Assembly (NCBI RefSeq): GCF_003457605.1
Contig: NZ_QRAN01000012.1
Coordinates: forward strand, 62,001 to 126,000
Direction: 5' to 3'
Source: Seongchinamella sediminis
GTDB taxonomy: Bacteria; Pseudomonadota; Gammaproteobacteria; Pseudomonadales; Halieaceae
Length of the DNA: 64,000 nucleotides
Shown here: piece after piece, positions 39,141 through 48,211 of the stretch
How the letters are laid out: each line of letters begins with the position of its first letter
Numbering within the stretch: the first letter of the stretch is position 1
Translations under genes and position numbers: made by a program
Notes under the pieces: generated by a model
What the model was told of the DNA's origin: nothing
What the model saw: the letters and a program-made list of their open reading frames with translations, nothing else
The model's database searches: none

Positions 39141-39770
39141 CAGCTGCTGCAGCAGGGCGACCTGCTCATCGATGGCCTCCCGGGACGAGAGGTCCAGGCC
39201 GGTCGCCCGCAGGGTGGTTGGCGCCACCAGCAGGTTGTAGGTGAGGGCGCCGGAGATGAGGTGCAGCAGCTGCATCGGTGAGCCCTCGCGAATCAGCCCC
39301 TGTCGCTGGAACTGGCGCACAAAAGCCTCGCCGAGGCGGTAGTCGCGGGCCAGGCACTTGTCCAGCAGCCAGGCCTGGCGGTCCCCGCCCACGGCCGCCT
39401 CGTGGAACATGAACCACAGCCACTGGGGATGCTCCAGGCTGAATTCGACCAGGGCGACGAAGCCCCGGCGCATCTGCTCGGTCAGGTCGGGTTCGTCGGG
39501 AGTTGCTAGAATGTCGCGCAGGAAGTCGTTGCGCTGCTGCCAGATCAGCAGGGCGGCCTCCTTCCACAATTGCTCCTTGGTGGCGAAGTGGTACTGCACC
39601 AGCGCTTTCTTGACGCCGGCGCGGCGGGCGACTTCCGCCAGCGAGGTGGCCTCAAAGCCGGAGCGGGCAAAACCGTCGATGGCCGCCGACAGTATCTGGG
39701 CCCGGGTTTGCAGGCGCTGGCGCTCGCGGGAGTTGGGGGTTTCCATGCTGGTATTGGCTGACGCTGACAT
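39129..39770 (-). CDS. TetR/AcrR family transcriptional regulator
   Basis: The 213-residue protein has a TetR helix-turn-helix near the N-terminus (QILSAAIDGFARSGFEATSLAEVARRAGVKKALVQYHF) and a variable ligand-binding domain. ATG 39770 gives the usual short leader. Its target is unknown. The 3' end overlaps the hydrolase gene. Confidence 0.88.
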   Translation of the reverse strand: MSASANTSMETPNSRERQRLQTRAQILSAAIDGFARSGFEATSLAEVARRAGVKKALVQYHFATKEQLWKEAALLIWQQRNDFLRDILATPDEPDLTEQMRRGFVALVEFSLEHPQWLWFMFHEAAVGGDRQAWLLDKCLARDYRLGEAFVRQFQRQGLIREGSPMQLLHLISGALTYNLLVAPTTLRATGLDLSSREAIDEQVALLQQLLRP

Positions 39771-39865
39771 AGCAGGCTCACGATACACATGGCTAGCGAA
39801 ATTGTATACGTCCGGGGTCAATGCCAGTAAGCTGTGCCCCGCTAACCAAAGCTGCAGGAGACGTT

Positions 39866-40192
39866 GTGTATTTTACCCTGGGAGAAGTGCTGGCCCTGCT
39901 GGCTTTTGCCGCGCTGTGCCTGTATTTCCTGGCCGCCACCCGCATCAGGGAACTGGCCCTGCAACACGTTGCCCGGGCCGCCCAGCGTGACGATTTCCAG
40001 TTGCTGGACCAGTCGGTGCACATCCAGCGCTTTTCCCTGAGCCGCGACAGCGGCGGCCGCTGGCGGGTGTGGCGCCAGTACCGTTTCGACTACAGTGTCG
40101 ACGGCGTTGAACGGCGCCAGGGGCATGTCATTATGCTGGGTCGCGAGTTGCAGGCGGTGGTGGTCAGCGAGCGGCCACGGGTGCTGCACTGA
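39866..40192 (+). CDS. DUF3301 domain-containing protein
   Basis: The 108-residue protein has one N-terminal membrane helix (LGEVLALLAFAALCLYFLAA) and a conserved soluble part with LLDQSVHIQRFSLSR and WRVWRQYRFDY, typical of DUF3301. Function is unknown. GTG 39866 is preceded by AGGAG with normal spacing. Confidence 0.82.
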   Translation: MYFTLGEVLALLAFAALCLYFLAATRIRELALQHVARAAQRDDFQLLDQSVHIQRFSLSRDSGGRWRVWRQYRFDYSVDGVERRQGHVIMLGRELQAVVVSERPRVLH

Positions 40193-40209
40193 GGGCCCGC
40201 GCCGAGCGC

Positions 40210-41658
40210 CTATTTTTTGATCTGTCCCGCCAGCATCTTCTCCAGTTTCTGGCCGAAGGGCGGCAGGGTGCCGCCGAGCTGGGCCAGGTTGACCCAGCCT
40301 TCCTGGTACACGGCACGGGCGTGGCTGAAGGTGCGAAAACCATCCCGACCGCGGTAATTGCCGATGCCGCTGTCGCCGGTGCCACCGAAGGGCAGGTCGT
40401 CGCAGGCCACATGCATGGTGACGTTGTTGATGCTGACACCGCCGGAGATGGTCTCATCCAGGACCCGCTGCTGCTCGGCCTTGTCGTCGCCGAAATAGTA
40501 CAGGGCCAGGGGGCGTTCCCTAGCGTTAATGAAACCGATCACCGGGTCCAGGTCGGCGTAGGTTTTTATATTCATTACCGCACCGAAGATTTCGTCCTGC
40601 ATGCAGGCCAGGTCCTCGGCGGGATCGACCAGCAGGTGCAGCGCGATCTTGTGCTCATCGCGGCTGGAAAACTCCTCCCCCTCCGGGCACAGGGGAATGA
40701 CCCGACAGCCGTTTTCCCGGGCCTCGTCGATATAGGCCTTTACCCGGTCAAAATGACGTTCGTTGATGCAGGCGGTGAAATCCGGGTTGCCCTGCACCGT
40801 GGGGTACTGCTCGGCAATAACCTCTTTGCAGCGGCGGATAAACGCCTCCAGTTTGCTCTGTGGCACAAAGCAGTAATCCGGGCTGACGCAGAGCTGGCCG
40901 CCGTTCATGGCCTTGCCGGAGATGATGGCTTCCGCGGCCTTGTTGATATCCGCTGTTTCCGACACCACCACCGGTGACTTGCCGCCCAGTTCCAGGGTGA
41001 CAGGTACCATGTTTTCCGCCGCGGCTTTCATTACCAGCCGGCCGATACTGGTGGCTCCGGTAAAAATGATATGGTCCAGTTTCAGGCCGCTGAAGGCCGC
41101 CCCCACTTCCGGGCCGCCGGTCACCACGCAGACTTCCGACTCCTCGAAATACTGGTCGAACAGCCTCTTCATCAGTGCCGAGGTGTGCGGGGTGTACTCG
41201 GAAGGCTTGATCATCGCGCGGTTGCCGGCGCCCAGTATGTCGGCCAGCGGGCTGAAAATCATGTTCACTGGCACGTTCCAGGGGGTCATCACGCCCACCA
41301 CGCCCTTGGGCTGGTACTTGACCCAGGCCCTGGCGCCGAGAAAGTTCATCGGCAGGAACGGGCTGCGCTTTTCCGGCTTCATCCACTTCTTCAGGTTTTT
41401 CCTGACGAACTTGAGACTGGCTACCGAGTTCATCACGTCCATCATCAGGGTGGCGTACTTGGAGCGGTTGCCAAAGTCACGGTTGACGGCATCGCAGATC
41501 TCAGCCTGGTGATCCACCAGCATGGCGATGCAGCGGTCGATGCGGTCCACGCGGGTCGCCAGGGCGACCGGCCCTTCGGCCTGGAAGGCCTGGCGCTGGC
41601 GCTGCAGGATCCGGTTGAGTTCAAGTTCTACAGCGTGTTGCTGGCTGGGTGCGTTCAT
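40210..41658 (-). CDS. calB: Coniferyl aldehyde dehydrogenase
   Basis: The 482-residue aldehyde dehydrogenase has the catalytic Glu in LELGGKSPVV and Cys in GGQLCVSPDY, and the class-3-like TPWNVPVNMIFSPLADIL. The N-terminus and FGNRSKYATLMMDV resemble CalB-type enzymes that oxidise coniferyl or long-chain aldehydes. It lies 15 bases downstream of the GMC oxidoreductase gene on the same strand, so an alcohol would be oxidised to aldehyde and then to acid. Confidence 0.85.
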   Translation of the reverse strand: MNAPSQQHAVELELNRILQRQRQAFQAEGPVALATRVDRIDRCIAMLVDHQAEICDAVNRDFGNRSKYATLMMDVMNSVASLKFVRKNLKKWMKPEKRSPFLPMNFLGARAWVKYQPKGVVGVMTPWNVPVNMIFSPLADILGAGNRAMIKPSEYTPHTSALMKRLFDQYFEESEVCVVTGGPEVGAAFSGLKLDHIIFTGATSIGRLVMKAAAENMVPVTLELGGKSPVVVSETADINKAAEAIISGKAMNGGQLCVSPDYCFVPQSKLEAFIRRCKEVIAEQYPTVQGNPDFTACINERHFDRVKAYIDEARENGCRVIPLCPEGEEFSSRDEHKIALHLLVDPAEDLACMQDEIFGAVMNIKTYADLDPVIGFINARERPLALYYFGDDKAEQQRVLDETISGGVSINNVTMHVACDDLPFGGTGDSGIGNYRGRDGFRTFSHARAVYQEGWVNLAQLGGTLPPFGQKLEKMLAGQIKK

Positions 41659-41673
41659 CGGCTTGCTCCTGCC

Positions 41674-43374
41674 TCAGGCGTTGACGGTCACGGCCTGCAG
41701 GGCCGCTTCGCTATCGGGTGTATGGTGGTCACTGTCCAGGCCCTCGGGCAGGGTGACGTGAATGCCGGCGTCCTGCAGCAGCATGTCGGCGCATTTTTCC
41801 GCGATCATGATGGCGGGGGCGTTGGTGTTGCCGGAAACGATGGTGGGCATAATGGAGGCATCGGCAACGCGCAGGCCATCGACGCCGTGCACCCGCAGCC
41901 TGGCATCGACCACCGACTCGCCGTCGCCACCCATCCGGCAGGAACCCACCGGGTGGTAGACCGACTCCGCTTCGGCGCGAATGTAGGCGAGAATTTCCTC
42001 GTCGCTCTGTACCTGCGCCCCGGGCACCAGTTCCTGGTCCAGGTATTTTTCCAGGGCCGGGGCACGGAAGATGTCGCGCACCCGGCGAAACGCCGCAATC
42101 ATGGTCTGGCGGTCGGTTTCGGTGTCCAGGTAATTGGCCCTGATGCTGGGGTGCTGCGCCGGGTCAGTGCTGGTGATGTGAACGCTGCCCCGGCTCTCGG
42201 GGCGCAACTGGCACACGGTAGCCGTGGTGCCCGGCCGGGGCTTGAGATTGCCTTTGGCGTCGGGCTCGCTGGCGGCCGGGGCGAAATGCACCTGGGCATC
42301 GGGCCGGGTAACCGCGTCCGAGCTGCGAAAGAACACCCCGACCTGGGCCGCCGGGTGGGCCAGCAGCCCCTTGCCGCGGGTGAAATACTTGACCAGGTTG
42401 CCGATCAGGGACAGCGGCCGGCTCTCGTCGTAGAAGGTTTTGAGCCCGCGGATGCCCTGCTGGATGTGCACGGTCAGGTGATCCTGCAGGTTTTCGCCGA
42501 CCCCGGGCAGGTCGCTGACGACCTCGATACCCAGGGTCTCCAGCCGCGCTCTTTGCCCGATACCGGACAGTTCCAGCAGCTGCGGCGAGTTGATGACCCC
42601 GCTGCAGACAATGACCTCACCGGCGGCGAAAGCCTGCTCGGTGTTGCCTTCCCGGCGGAATTGCACGCCGACAGCGCGCTTGCCCTCGAACAGGATTTTT
42701 TCACTGAGGGCGCCGGTGAGCACGGTCAGGTTGGGGCGCTTCTCACAGGCCCGGAGAAAGGTGCGGGCCGTGCTCTGGCGCTTGCCCCTGCGGATGTTCA
42801 TCTGGTAGTCGCCGGCGCCTTCCTGGCTCTCCCCGTTAAAGTCCTCGTTGAAGGGCAGGCCGGTCTGGACCGCCGCCTGCACGAAGACATCGGCCAGTTC
42901 GAGTTTCTCATCGCGGGGCGCCTCCTGCACCCACAGGGGGCCGCCATAGCCATGGTATTCATTGCCGCCTTCGGCCTTGTGCTCGGAGCGCTTGAAGTAA
43001 GGCAGTACCTCGGCATAGGACCAGCCCTCGTTACCCTGCGCCGCCCAGCCGTCGTAATCCTCTTTCTGGCCGCGAATATAGACCATGCCATTGATGCAGC
43101 TGGTGCCGCCCAGCACCTTGCCCCGGGGCCAGGCCATGCGGCGGTTGTGCATGTTGGGCTCGGCCTCGGTCTGGTAGCACCAGTTCACCTTCGGGTTCTT
43201 CATCATGAAGGCGAAGCCCAGGGGTACGTGGATCGCCGGCAGGCTGTCCTTGCCGCCCGCCTCCAGCAACAGTACCCGGCGACTGGCCTCGCGGGAGAGA
43301 CGGTAGGCGAGGGCACAGCCGGCGGAGCCGGCGCCGACGATGATGTAGTCATACTGCTGTCTGGTGTCGCTCAT
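41674..43374 (-). CDS. GMC family oxidoreductase (alcohol/choline dehydrogenase type)
   Basis: The 566-residue flavoprotein has the FAD Rossmann motif [18 protein letters not shown] at residues 8-25, [13 protein letters not shown] and the catalytic His in [12 protein letters not shown]. It resembles BetA and alkan-1-ol dehydrogenase AlkJ; the following aldehyde dehydrogenase favours a primary alcohol. ATG 43374 gives the family N-terminus. A TetR gene lies divergently upstream with an inverted repeat between. Confidence 0.9.
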   Translation of the reverse strand: MSDTRQQYDYIIVGAGSAGCALAYRLSREASRRVLLLEAGGKDSLPAIHVPLGFAFMMKNPKVNWCYQTEAEPNMHNRRMAWPRGKVLGGTSCINGMVYIRGQKEDYDGWAAQGNEGWSYAEVLPYFKRSEHKAEGGNEYHGYGGPLWVQEAPRDEKLELADVFVQAAVQTGLPFNEDFNGESQEGAGDYQMNIRRGKRQSTARTFLRACEKRPNLTVLTGALSEKILFEGKRAVGVQFRREGNTEQAFAAGEVIVCSGVINSPQLLELSGIGQRARLETLGIEVVSDLPGVGENLQDHLTVHIQQGIRGLKTFYDESRPLSLIGNLVKYFTRGKGLLAHPAAQVGVFFRSSDAVTRPDAQVHFAPAASEPDAKGNLKPRPGTTATVCQLRPESRGSVHITSTDPAQHPSIRANYLDTETDRQTMIAAFRRVRDIFRAPALEKYLDQELVPGAQVQSDEEILAYIRAEAESVYHPVGSCRMGGDGESVVDARLRVHGVDGLRVADASIMPTIVSGNTNAPAIMIAEKCADMLLQDAGIHVTLPEGLDSDHHTPDSEAALQAVTVNA

Positions 43375-43395
43375 GGCGCCCCCGCCTGGTTTTGG

Positions 43396-43429
43396 ACAAA
43401 TGAACAAAATACGATTATTGTTTATTTGT
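43396..43429. promoter_or_regulatory. Inverted repeat between TetR and GMC oxidoreductase genes
   Basis: Arms ACAAATGAACAA (43396-43407) and TTGTTTATTTGT (43418-43429) pair at 11 of 12 positions around a 10-base spacer, in the middle of an 80-base divergent region. It is the likely operator of the adjacent TetR protein. Confidence 0.65.
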
Positions 43430-43454
43430 TTGCAATATTCAAGGCAGTAAAACC

Positions 43455-44057
43455 ATGCAGCAGCCCCGGTTCAGTTCCACAGACTGTGACGACCCCATGG
43501 TCGAGCGCATCCTCGATGCCGCGGAACAGTGCATCCATCGCTTTGGTATCCGCCGCACCTCGATGGGCGAGGTCGCCCGGGTGGGCGGGCTGTCGCGGGG
43601 GTCGATCTATCGCTACTTTGGCGACAAGCAAACCCTGGTGCAGGGGGCGCTGGCGCGGCGCCAGGAGTTGTTTCTCAACCACACCGAGGCAGTGCTGGAG
43701 ACCCTGCCGACCCTGGTGGACAAGGTCACCCACGCGGTGGTGGCCGGCCGCCGGGACAGCGAGGAGGGCATATTTGCCAGCCTGGCCCAGACCGAGCCGG
43801 AAACGGTGGCGGCCATGTATCTCGATCCGGCGTTTTACCAGCGCAGCGTCGCATTCTGGCCGCCGCACATCCGCCAGGCCCAGGCGGCGGGGGAGATATC
43901 CGCGGCTATCGACGTGGCCGCCGCGACAGATTTCGTGATGCGGCTGGCGGTTTCGATGACGCTGTTCCCCAATATGGGGCTGAGTTTGAAATCCAGCTCC
44001 CGGATTCGCGCCTATCTCGAGCAAACCCTGCTGTCGGGCCTGGGTGAAGGCCGCTGA
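43455..44057 (+). CDS. TetR/AcrR family transcriptional regulator
   Basis: The 200-residue regulator has the helix-turn-helix ILDAAEQCIHRFGIRRTSMGEVARVGGLSRGSIYRYF at the N-terminus and a C-terminal effector domain. It is divergent from the GMC oxidoreductase and aldehyde dehydrogenase genes and probably represses them in response to an alcohol or acid. Confidence 0.9.
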   Translation: MQQPRFSSTDCDDPMVERILDAAEQCIHRFGIRRTSMGEVARVGGLSRGSIYRYFGDKQTLVQGALARRQELFLNHTEAVLETLPTLVDKVTHAVVAGRRDSEEGIFASLAQTEPETVAAMYLDPAFYQRSVAFWPPHIRQAQAAGEISAAIDVAAATDFVMRLAVSMTLFPNMGLSLKSSSRIRAYLEQTLLSGLGEGR

Positions 44058-44492
44058 ACGGCGAAATACCCCGGCAAATGGCTAGGACTTTTCGTAACAG
44101 GGGCTGGGCAGTTGTCCACAGAATCTGTGGATAAGTCAGTGAGTAAATTGTTTAACCGGGGCTGTAAGGCTTTGGTTGCACTGTATGTTACAAATTGGTT
44201 AAAAAACAAACAAACCGTAATTTATGTTTAAAAACAATGACTTGAGGATTTTAGTTAAAGCAAGCTTGTTGAAGTGGCGGGTAACTTGGTGAAAATTTTG
44301 TGACCGCTAGTTTTGTGTGCATAACATTTTTCACGCTGCTACTTCTGGTAACTTCTGCCCATTATCGGAAACACAGTGAGCGCTTTCGGTGAACGGCTCT
44401 GGCACATTGGTTCCAACTGGCCCTTTATTTGTAGGGGCAAAACATTCGTCAAGTATTTTTGCCGGTGTTACCGGAATATGACAGCCCCTTCA
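44058..44492. other. Gene-free AT-rich stretch with a DnaA-box pair
   Basis: No coding frame is credible here. TTGTCCACAGA (44112-44122) and TCTGTGGATAA (44124-44134) form a near-perfect 11-bp inverted repeat. Its right half holds a consensus DnaA box, TTATCCACA, on the minus strand. AT-rich sequence follows to about 44360, unlike the GC-rich surroundings. No RNA gene is recognised. Confidence 0.55.
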
Positions 44493-44846
44493 TTACCCCC
44501 GGTACACGCAGCCGCTGGTGCAGGTCTCGCGGATTTCCACGGCCGTGAGTCCCGGCAGGGCCGGTTGCAGGCGCGTCCAGATCCAGCGGGCGAGATTCTC
44601 GCTGGTCGGGTTCTCCAGCCCTGGAATGTCATTGAGGTAGTAGTGGTCGAGCTGGTCGTAAATCGGCTTGAAGGCGCTCTTGATATCGCCGAAGTCCATC
44701 ACCCAGCCACTGGGTTCCGGCGCGTCGCCACTGACCGACAGGCGCACATGGAATGAATGCCCGTGCAGGCGCGCGCACTTGTGGCCCTCGGGCACATTGG
44801 GCAGGCGGTGCGCTGCCTCGAAGTGAAATTCCTTGTAGATTTCCAT
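44493..44846 (-). CDS. queD: 6-carboxytetrahydropterin synthase QueD
   Basis: QueD makes 6-carboxy-tetrahydropterin, the second step towards queuosine. The 117-residue protein has [20 protein letters not shown] (zinc His ligands) and the catalytic [20 protein letters not shown] and CTSGCVYRG segments. ATG 44846 gives the family N-terminus; GTG 44855 is possible. It is convergent to nothing near and divergent from the tRNA operon. Confidence 0.93.
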   Translation of the reverse strand: MEIYKEFHFEAAHRLPNVPEGHKCARLHGHSFHVRLSVSGDAPEPSGWVMDFGDIKSAFKPIYDQLDHYYLNDIPGLENPTSENLARWIWTRLQPALPGLTAVEIRETCTSGCVYRG

Positions 44847-44972
44847 AACGTCCACCCCCTCTCGCGGGCTGTCGGGGAGCCCGCTCGAACGGGCAACAGA
44901 GCCAGAATTTTACTACTAAAATCAACGGCTTTTAATAAGCTCAAAAATTTGAATTATTTTTCCCCGGAAGGT

Positions 44973-45000
44973 TTGACAGGGCAGGGCAAATCTCTATAAT
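44973..45000 (+). promoter_or_regulatory. Sigma-70 promoter of the tRNA operon
   Basis: A consensus TTGACA (44973-44978) and TATAAT (44995-45000) are spaced by 16 bases and followed by a GC-rich discriminator, typical of stringently controlled tRNA promoters. Confidence 0.88.
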
Positions 45001-45017
45001 GCGCGTTCTCGGTTCGG

Positions 45018-45093
45018 GGGTGGTTAGCTCAGCTGGGAGAGCATCTGCCTTACAAGCAGAGGGTCGGCGGTTCGATCCCGTCACCACCCACCA
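45018..45093 (+). tRNA. tRNA-Val (TAC)
   Basis: The 76-base gene folds with acceptor stem GGGTGGT/ACCACCC, anticodon loop CTTACAA (anticodon TAC), T loop TTCGATC and encoded CCA. Confidence 0.97.
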
Positions 45094-45121
45094 CAATCGA
45101 GGCACAGAATTCTACCGTTTA

Positions 45122-45198
45122 GGACCGGTAGTTCAGTTGGTTAGAATGCCGGCCTGTCACGCCGGAGGTCGCGGGTTCGAGTCCCGTCCGGTCCGCCA
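45122..45198 (+). tRNA. tRNA-Asp (GTC)
   Basis: The 77-base gene has acceptor stem GGACCGG/CCGGTCC, anticodon GTC, T loop TTCGAGT and encoded CCA. It is 28 bases after tRNA-Val. G34 makes it a queuosine substrate. Accessory DNA begins just beyond its 3' end. Confidence 0.97.
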
Positions 45199-45211
45199 TT
45201 TTCTTTCGATG

Positions 45212-45237
45212 AAAATCAATTAGTTACGTTGATTTTT
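45212..45237 (+). terminator. Terminator of the tRNA operon
   Basis: AAAATCAA (45212-45219) pairs with TTGATTTT (45229-45236) around a 9-base loop, ending in a T run. Confidence 0.7.
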
Positions 45238-45363
45238 GTGTGGCAAGAAAGTCTGTCTCAAGTTCCTTGTTTACCTCAGTGACACAATAGCCACGCAGGC
45301 TGGGCTCTACCCCATTAACGGGGGACGGGCATCCATTCCTACCTGACTTTCTTCTACTCGCTG

Positions 45364-45672
45364 TCAAGCGTCCAGTAATATTCCCAGCCCCTTGCTGTCG
45401 ACAAGACTGAGCATTTTCAGGGCGATTCCGCTGGGCTTTTTAGTACCGCTTTCCCACTGCCGCACGGTGGATGCGCTGGTGTTAAGACACTTCGCAAAGA
45501 CCGGCTGACTTGCGTTGCTGCGGGTGCGGATTTTCTTGATTTGAGCTGGAGTGTACTCCTTCACCTCAGGCAGGCAGGCGGCATCGAACTTGCGCATGTC
45601 ATCTGTGCTCAGAAGACCCGCTTCGTGCAGGCCGGCCATGCTTTCATGCATTTCATTGAGTAGTCTACTCAT
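45364..45672 (-). CDS. NadS/HigA-like antitoxin
   Basis: The 102-residue protein has a Cro/C1-type helix-turn-helix in its C-terminal half (KIRTRSNASQPVFAKCLNTSASTVRQWESGTKKPSG). It would neutralise the toxin encoded just upstream and repress their promoter. Its start overlaps the toxin stop by 8 bases, the toxin-first order typical of HigBA/NadS pairs. Confidence 0.85.
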   Translation of the reverse strand: MSRLLNEMHESMAGLHEAGLLSTDDMRKFDAACLPEVKEYTPAQIKKIRTRSNASQPVFAKCLNTSASTVRQWESGTKKPSGIALKMLSLVDSKGLGILLDA

Positions 45673-46039
45673 CTCGCTTTACCTCTTTAATCTCTCCAGC
45701 CTTCAGAGCGGCTGTTAGTCCGTCAGCGGTCATTGAAAGCCAGACCTTCGCGGCACTTTTCAGGACGGACAGCTCGTTTGCCTTAATGTTGCTGCGCTCA
45801 TTTTTTTCAAAGCCATAAAGAAAGAACGAATGCTTTCCGATCCTTGTGGCTATTAGTGTTCGGCTGCCACCGCTCTTGCCGCCGCCAGGGAGGGCTACCC
45901 GTTTCTTGTAGACATTACCGCCGAGCTTTGCCTCAACCTGACCAGCAACAACTTCCTGAGCTGCGGTGTAAAGCTCTGCATCTCGCAATCCAGTCTTCTT
46001 TGCCCACCGCGCAAAGGTCTTTGTTTGGTAAACAGCCAT
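45665..46039 (-). CDS. RelE/HigB-type toxin (PF06296-like)
   Basis: The 124-residue basic protein matches the RelE-like toxin group found with NadS antitoxins: FARWAKKTGL, KKRVALPGGGKSGGSRTLIA and HSFFLYGFEKNERSNI. It would cleave ribosome-associated mRNA. ATG 46039 (MAVYQTKTF) gives the family N-terminus; the longer frame has no support. It is the first gene of the pair. Confidence 0.85.
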   Translation of the reverse strand: MAVYQTKTFARWAKKTGLRDAELYTAAQEVVAGQVEAKLGGNVYKKRVALPGGGKSGGSRTLIATRIGKHSFFLYGFEKNERSNIKANELSVLKSAAKVWLSMTADGLTAALKAGEIKEVKRDE

Positions 46040-46141
46040 TAGCCTAAGTCTACCACTTAGTGTCACTGACGCGAAGTGGTATGTTTTAGGTACAGGACGT
46101 ACGGTATGCCGCGGGAGGCCATGGATGGCCGTAGCGGCGAG

Positions 46142-46351
46142 TCATTTGAGGTCGATGGATGATTGCGACGTGTTGGTGATTTTCCGGAACTGCGCGGTCC
46201 ATTCCAGCAGGTCCTCCTCGTCATAAATGACGCGGTGCCCGCGCTTGATATAGGCAGGCGTTGTCACGCCGGCCAATGTGCCGGTGACTCTCGATTCCCG
46301 TAAGGTCTTCTCTGCATAGCCTAGTGTGGCTGCCGCTTCTTTACTGTTCAT
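46142..46351 (-). CDS. AlpA-like helix-turn-helix regulator/excisionase
   Basis: The 69-residue protein has the MerR/AlpA-type DNA-binding pattern: SKEAAATLGYAEKTLRES, then YIKRGHRVIYDEEDLLEWT. Such proteins control integrase expression or act as excisionases in integrative elements. ATG 46351 follows GGGAGCAGGAA. The longer open frame upstream has no family similarity. Confidence 0.75.
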   Translation of the reverse strand: MNSKEAAATLGYAEKTLRESRVTGTLAGVTTPAYIKRGHRVIYDEEDLLEWTAQFRKITNTSQSSIDLK

Positions 46352-46759
46352 GTTCCTGCTCCCTCGTCGCTTCGAGCCTTTAACCTGTTCCCGGATTCGG
46401 GTGAGTCCAGTTGTAAGGTTTCGATGCGGCGTGCATTTGAGTAAACACCCATTAGCACCGCATCGGTAGAACCCTAATTTATGAATCCGGGCAATCATCG
46501 CAACGCGGAATACGGACACGTGGCGGCGCCGTTAGATAAGCGATGGCGAACCGGGGCAGGAACCTGGCCGAATTGAACGTATGTGAGGAGGGTAGGGCGA
46601 CGTTCACCGTTCAGAAACATTACAAAGGAATCCGTGTGGGATTGGTGATACGGTAATTTGGAATTGAGTTATGGCTTGACCGGGGTGGTGAAATGCATCT
46701 TTCCGTTCCGGACAGCTTCAAAAAACCGTTAGCCCGTGTAACGCGGGCGATGAGACGCC
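46352..46759. other. Gene-free stretch between AlpA-like and ParB genes
   Basis: No coding frame is credible. CGATGCGG (46422-46429) and CCGCATCG (46458-46465) form a perfect 8-bp inverted repeat with a 28-base spacer. It should hold the divergent promoters of the two genes, but no clear -35/-10 pair stands out. Confidence 0.45.
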
Positions 46760-48196
46760 ATGACAGCCGAGCCTGAACATCATCGCGTACCGCTCAATCC
46801 ACCGGAGCCGAATACTGCGCCGGAAGGCGCCCGTATGATCCGACTGGAAGTGACCCGGCTTCTTGGCTATGACCGAAATCCGCGGCGCTGCCGGAACAGC
46901 GAGTACGAACGGATCAAGGCCTCGATCCGGTCTCAGGGGCTGGACCAGCCCTTGGTGGTGACGCGCCGACCCGGCGAGACGGACTATATGCTGTTGGCCG
47001 GGGGTAATTCCCGCTTGCGCGCCCTGCGGGCGTTGTATCAGGAAACCAGCGACGACGCGTTTCGCTACCTGGACTGCGTCTATAAGCCCTGGGTCGCGGA
47101 ATCGGATGTGCTGTTGTCACACCTGCGCGAGAACGAACTGCGCGACAACCTGCACTTTATCGATAAGGCCCGTGCTGTGTTCGAAGCCAAAGCACTGCTA
47201 GAGGCGGAAATGCCGGGCGCTCCGCTTTCCCAACGCCGTTTATCGGAGCTGATTACCGCGCGGGGTCTGAGTTTCAGCCAGACCCTGATTTCCCGGATGG
47301 CCTACGCGGTACACACGCTTTGGCCGCTGATTCCCCAGGCGCTGTCCGCCGGCATGGGTTCGCCGCAGGTGGTGCGAATCCAGGCACTGGAGCGCGCTGC
47401 GCGCAACCTCTGGCTCAGCAGGTCACTGGGTTCCGACGGAGAATTTGATGCCATTTTCGCCGCGCTATGCCATCGCTATGACAGCCCGGACTGGGTCACC
47501 GAGGTGTTGCGGGGCGCAATTGAAACGGAGATCGCCGATGCGGCGGACGCGGATATCGCACTGGTGCGCCTTGAACTGGAGGCGTTAATCGCTGGCCAGC
47601 CATTTCCGGCGCTCGCGCCGGAATGCCCAGCTGGTGAATCGATGCAGGAACTTCCCGGAGATGTGGCGCCAGCAGCTGGCAGGGGACACCAGGGACCCCA
47701 AAATCCACCGAACCCGCGACCCGCGGCGACGTCGACACAGGCCGGAGCGACGGCCCCTGCAAAAGCCCATGAAAAAGGTGAGACCGATGCCGGCACGGAG
47801 CTCGAACTGAACCAACTCAGGCATCGGGCGTATCGACTGGCCCGGCAGCTTGCCGAGGCCTACGGGCTGGGGTCCCTGATTCAACCTCTCACGGATCAGG
47901 GGGTTGGCTTTGCGGTACAGGCGGTGCCCGATACAGCAGGCACCGATCTACCGGATACGGATACGGATGCGGTGCGATGGGTCGCGGCGTTGTGGTGGCA
48001 ACTGGCCGCGTGCGCGGATGTGAAGCCGACCCCGCCCGGGTCGGTGGTGCCACTGGAACCACTGGAAGCGGGTTCCCTCGCTGCCCGGCTGTGGCACTGG
48101 CTGCCGGATGCGGATTGGGAAAACCTCGTGGCGCTGATGGAGAACTGCCGCGCCCTGCACCGGGTCGCTCGGGACGCCGGTCAGCCACTCCCATAG
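46760..48196 (+). CDS. ICE-type ParB family protein
   Basis: The 478-residue protein has an N-terminal ParB/Srx domain (RMIRLEVTRLLGYDRNPRRCRNSEYERIKASIRSQGLDQPLVVTR, then GGNSRLRAL and LRENELRDN). A helix-turn-helix follows (SQRRLSELITARGLSFSQTLISRM). The C-terminal third is Pro/Ala-rich linker and a helical tail. This form occurs in PFGI-1/SPI-7-like integrative conjugative elements, where it aids maintenance. No ParA partner is beside it. The DUF2857 gene follows after 15 bases. Confidence 0.82.
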   Translation: MTAEPEHHRVPLNPPEPNTAPEGARMIRLEVTRLLGYDRNPRRCRNSEYERIKASIRSQGLDQPLVVTRRPGETDYMLLAGGNSRLRALRALYQETSDDAFRYLDCVYKPWVAESDVLLSHLRENELRDNLHFIDKARAVFEAKALLEAEMPGAPLSQRRLSELITARGLSFSQTLISRMAYAVHTLWPLIPQALSAGMGSPQVVRIQALERAARNLWLSRSLGSDGEFDAIFAALCHRYDSPDWVTEVLRGAIETEIADAADADIALVRLELEALIAGQPFPALAPECPAGESMQELPGDVAPAAGRGHQGPQNPPNPRPAATSTQAGATAPAKAHEKGETDAGTELELNQLRHRAYRLARQLAEAYGLGSLIQPLTDQGVGFAVQAVPDTAGTDLPDTDTDAVRWVAALWWQLAACADVKPTPPGSVVPLEPLEAGSLAARLWHWLPDADWENLVALMENCRALHRVARDAGQPLP

Positions 48197-48211
48197 GGAT
48201 AGGAGAGGATC

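Noticed and set aside
41071-43938. 955-codon plus-strand open frame
   Set aside because: It is antisense to the aldehyde dehydrogenase and GMC oxidoreductase genes, which carry clear catalytic motifs; the long frame reflects high GC.
44112-44134. Chromosomal replication origin
   Set aside because: Only two DnaA-type boxes are seen, with no dnaA, gidA or dnaN nearby.
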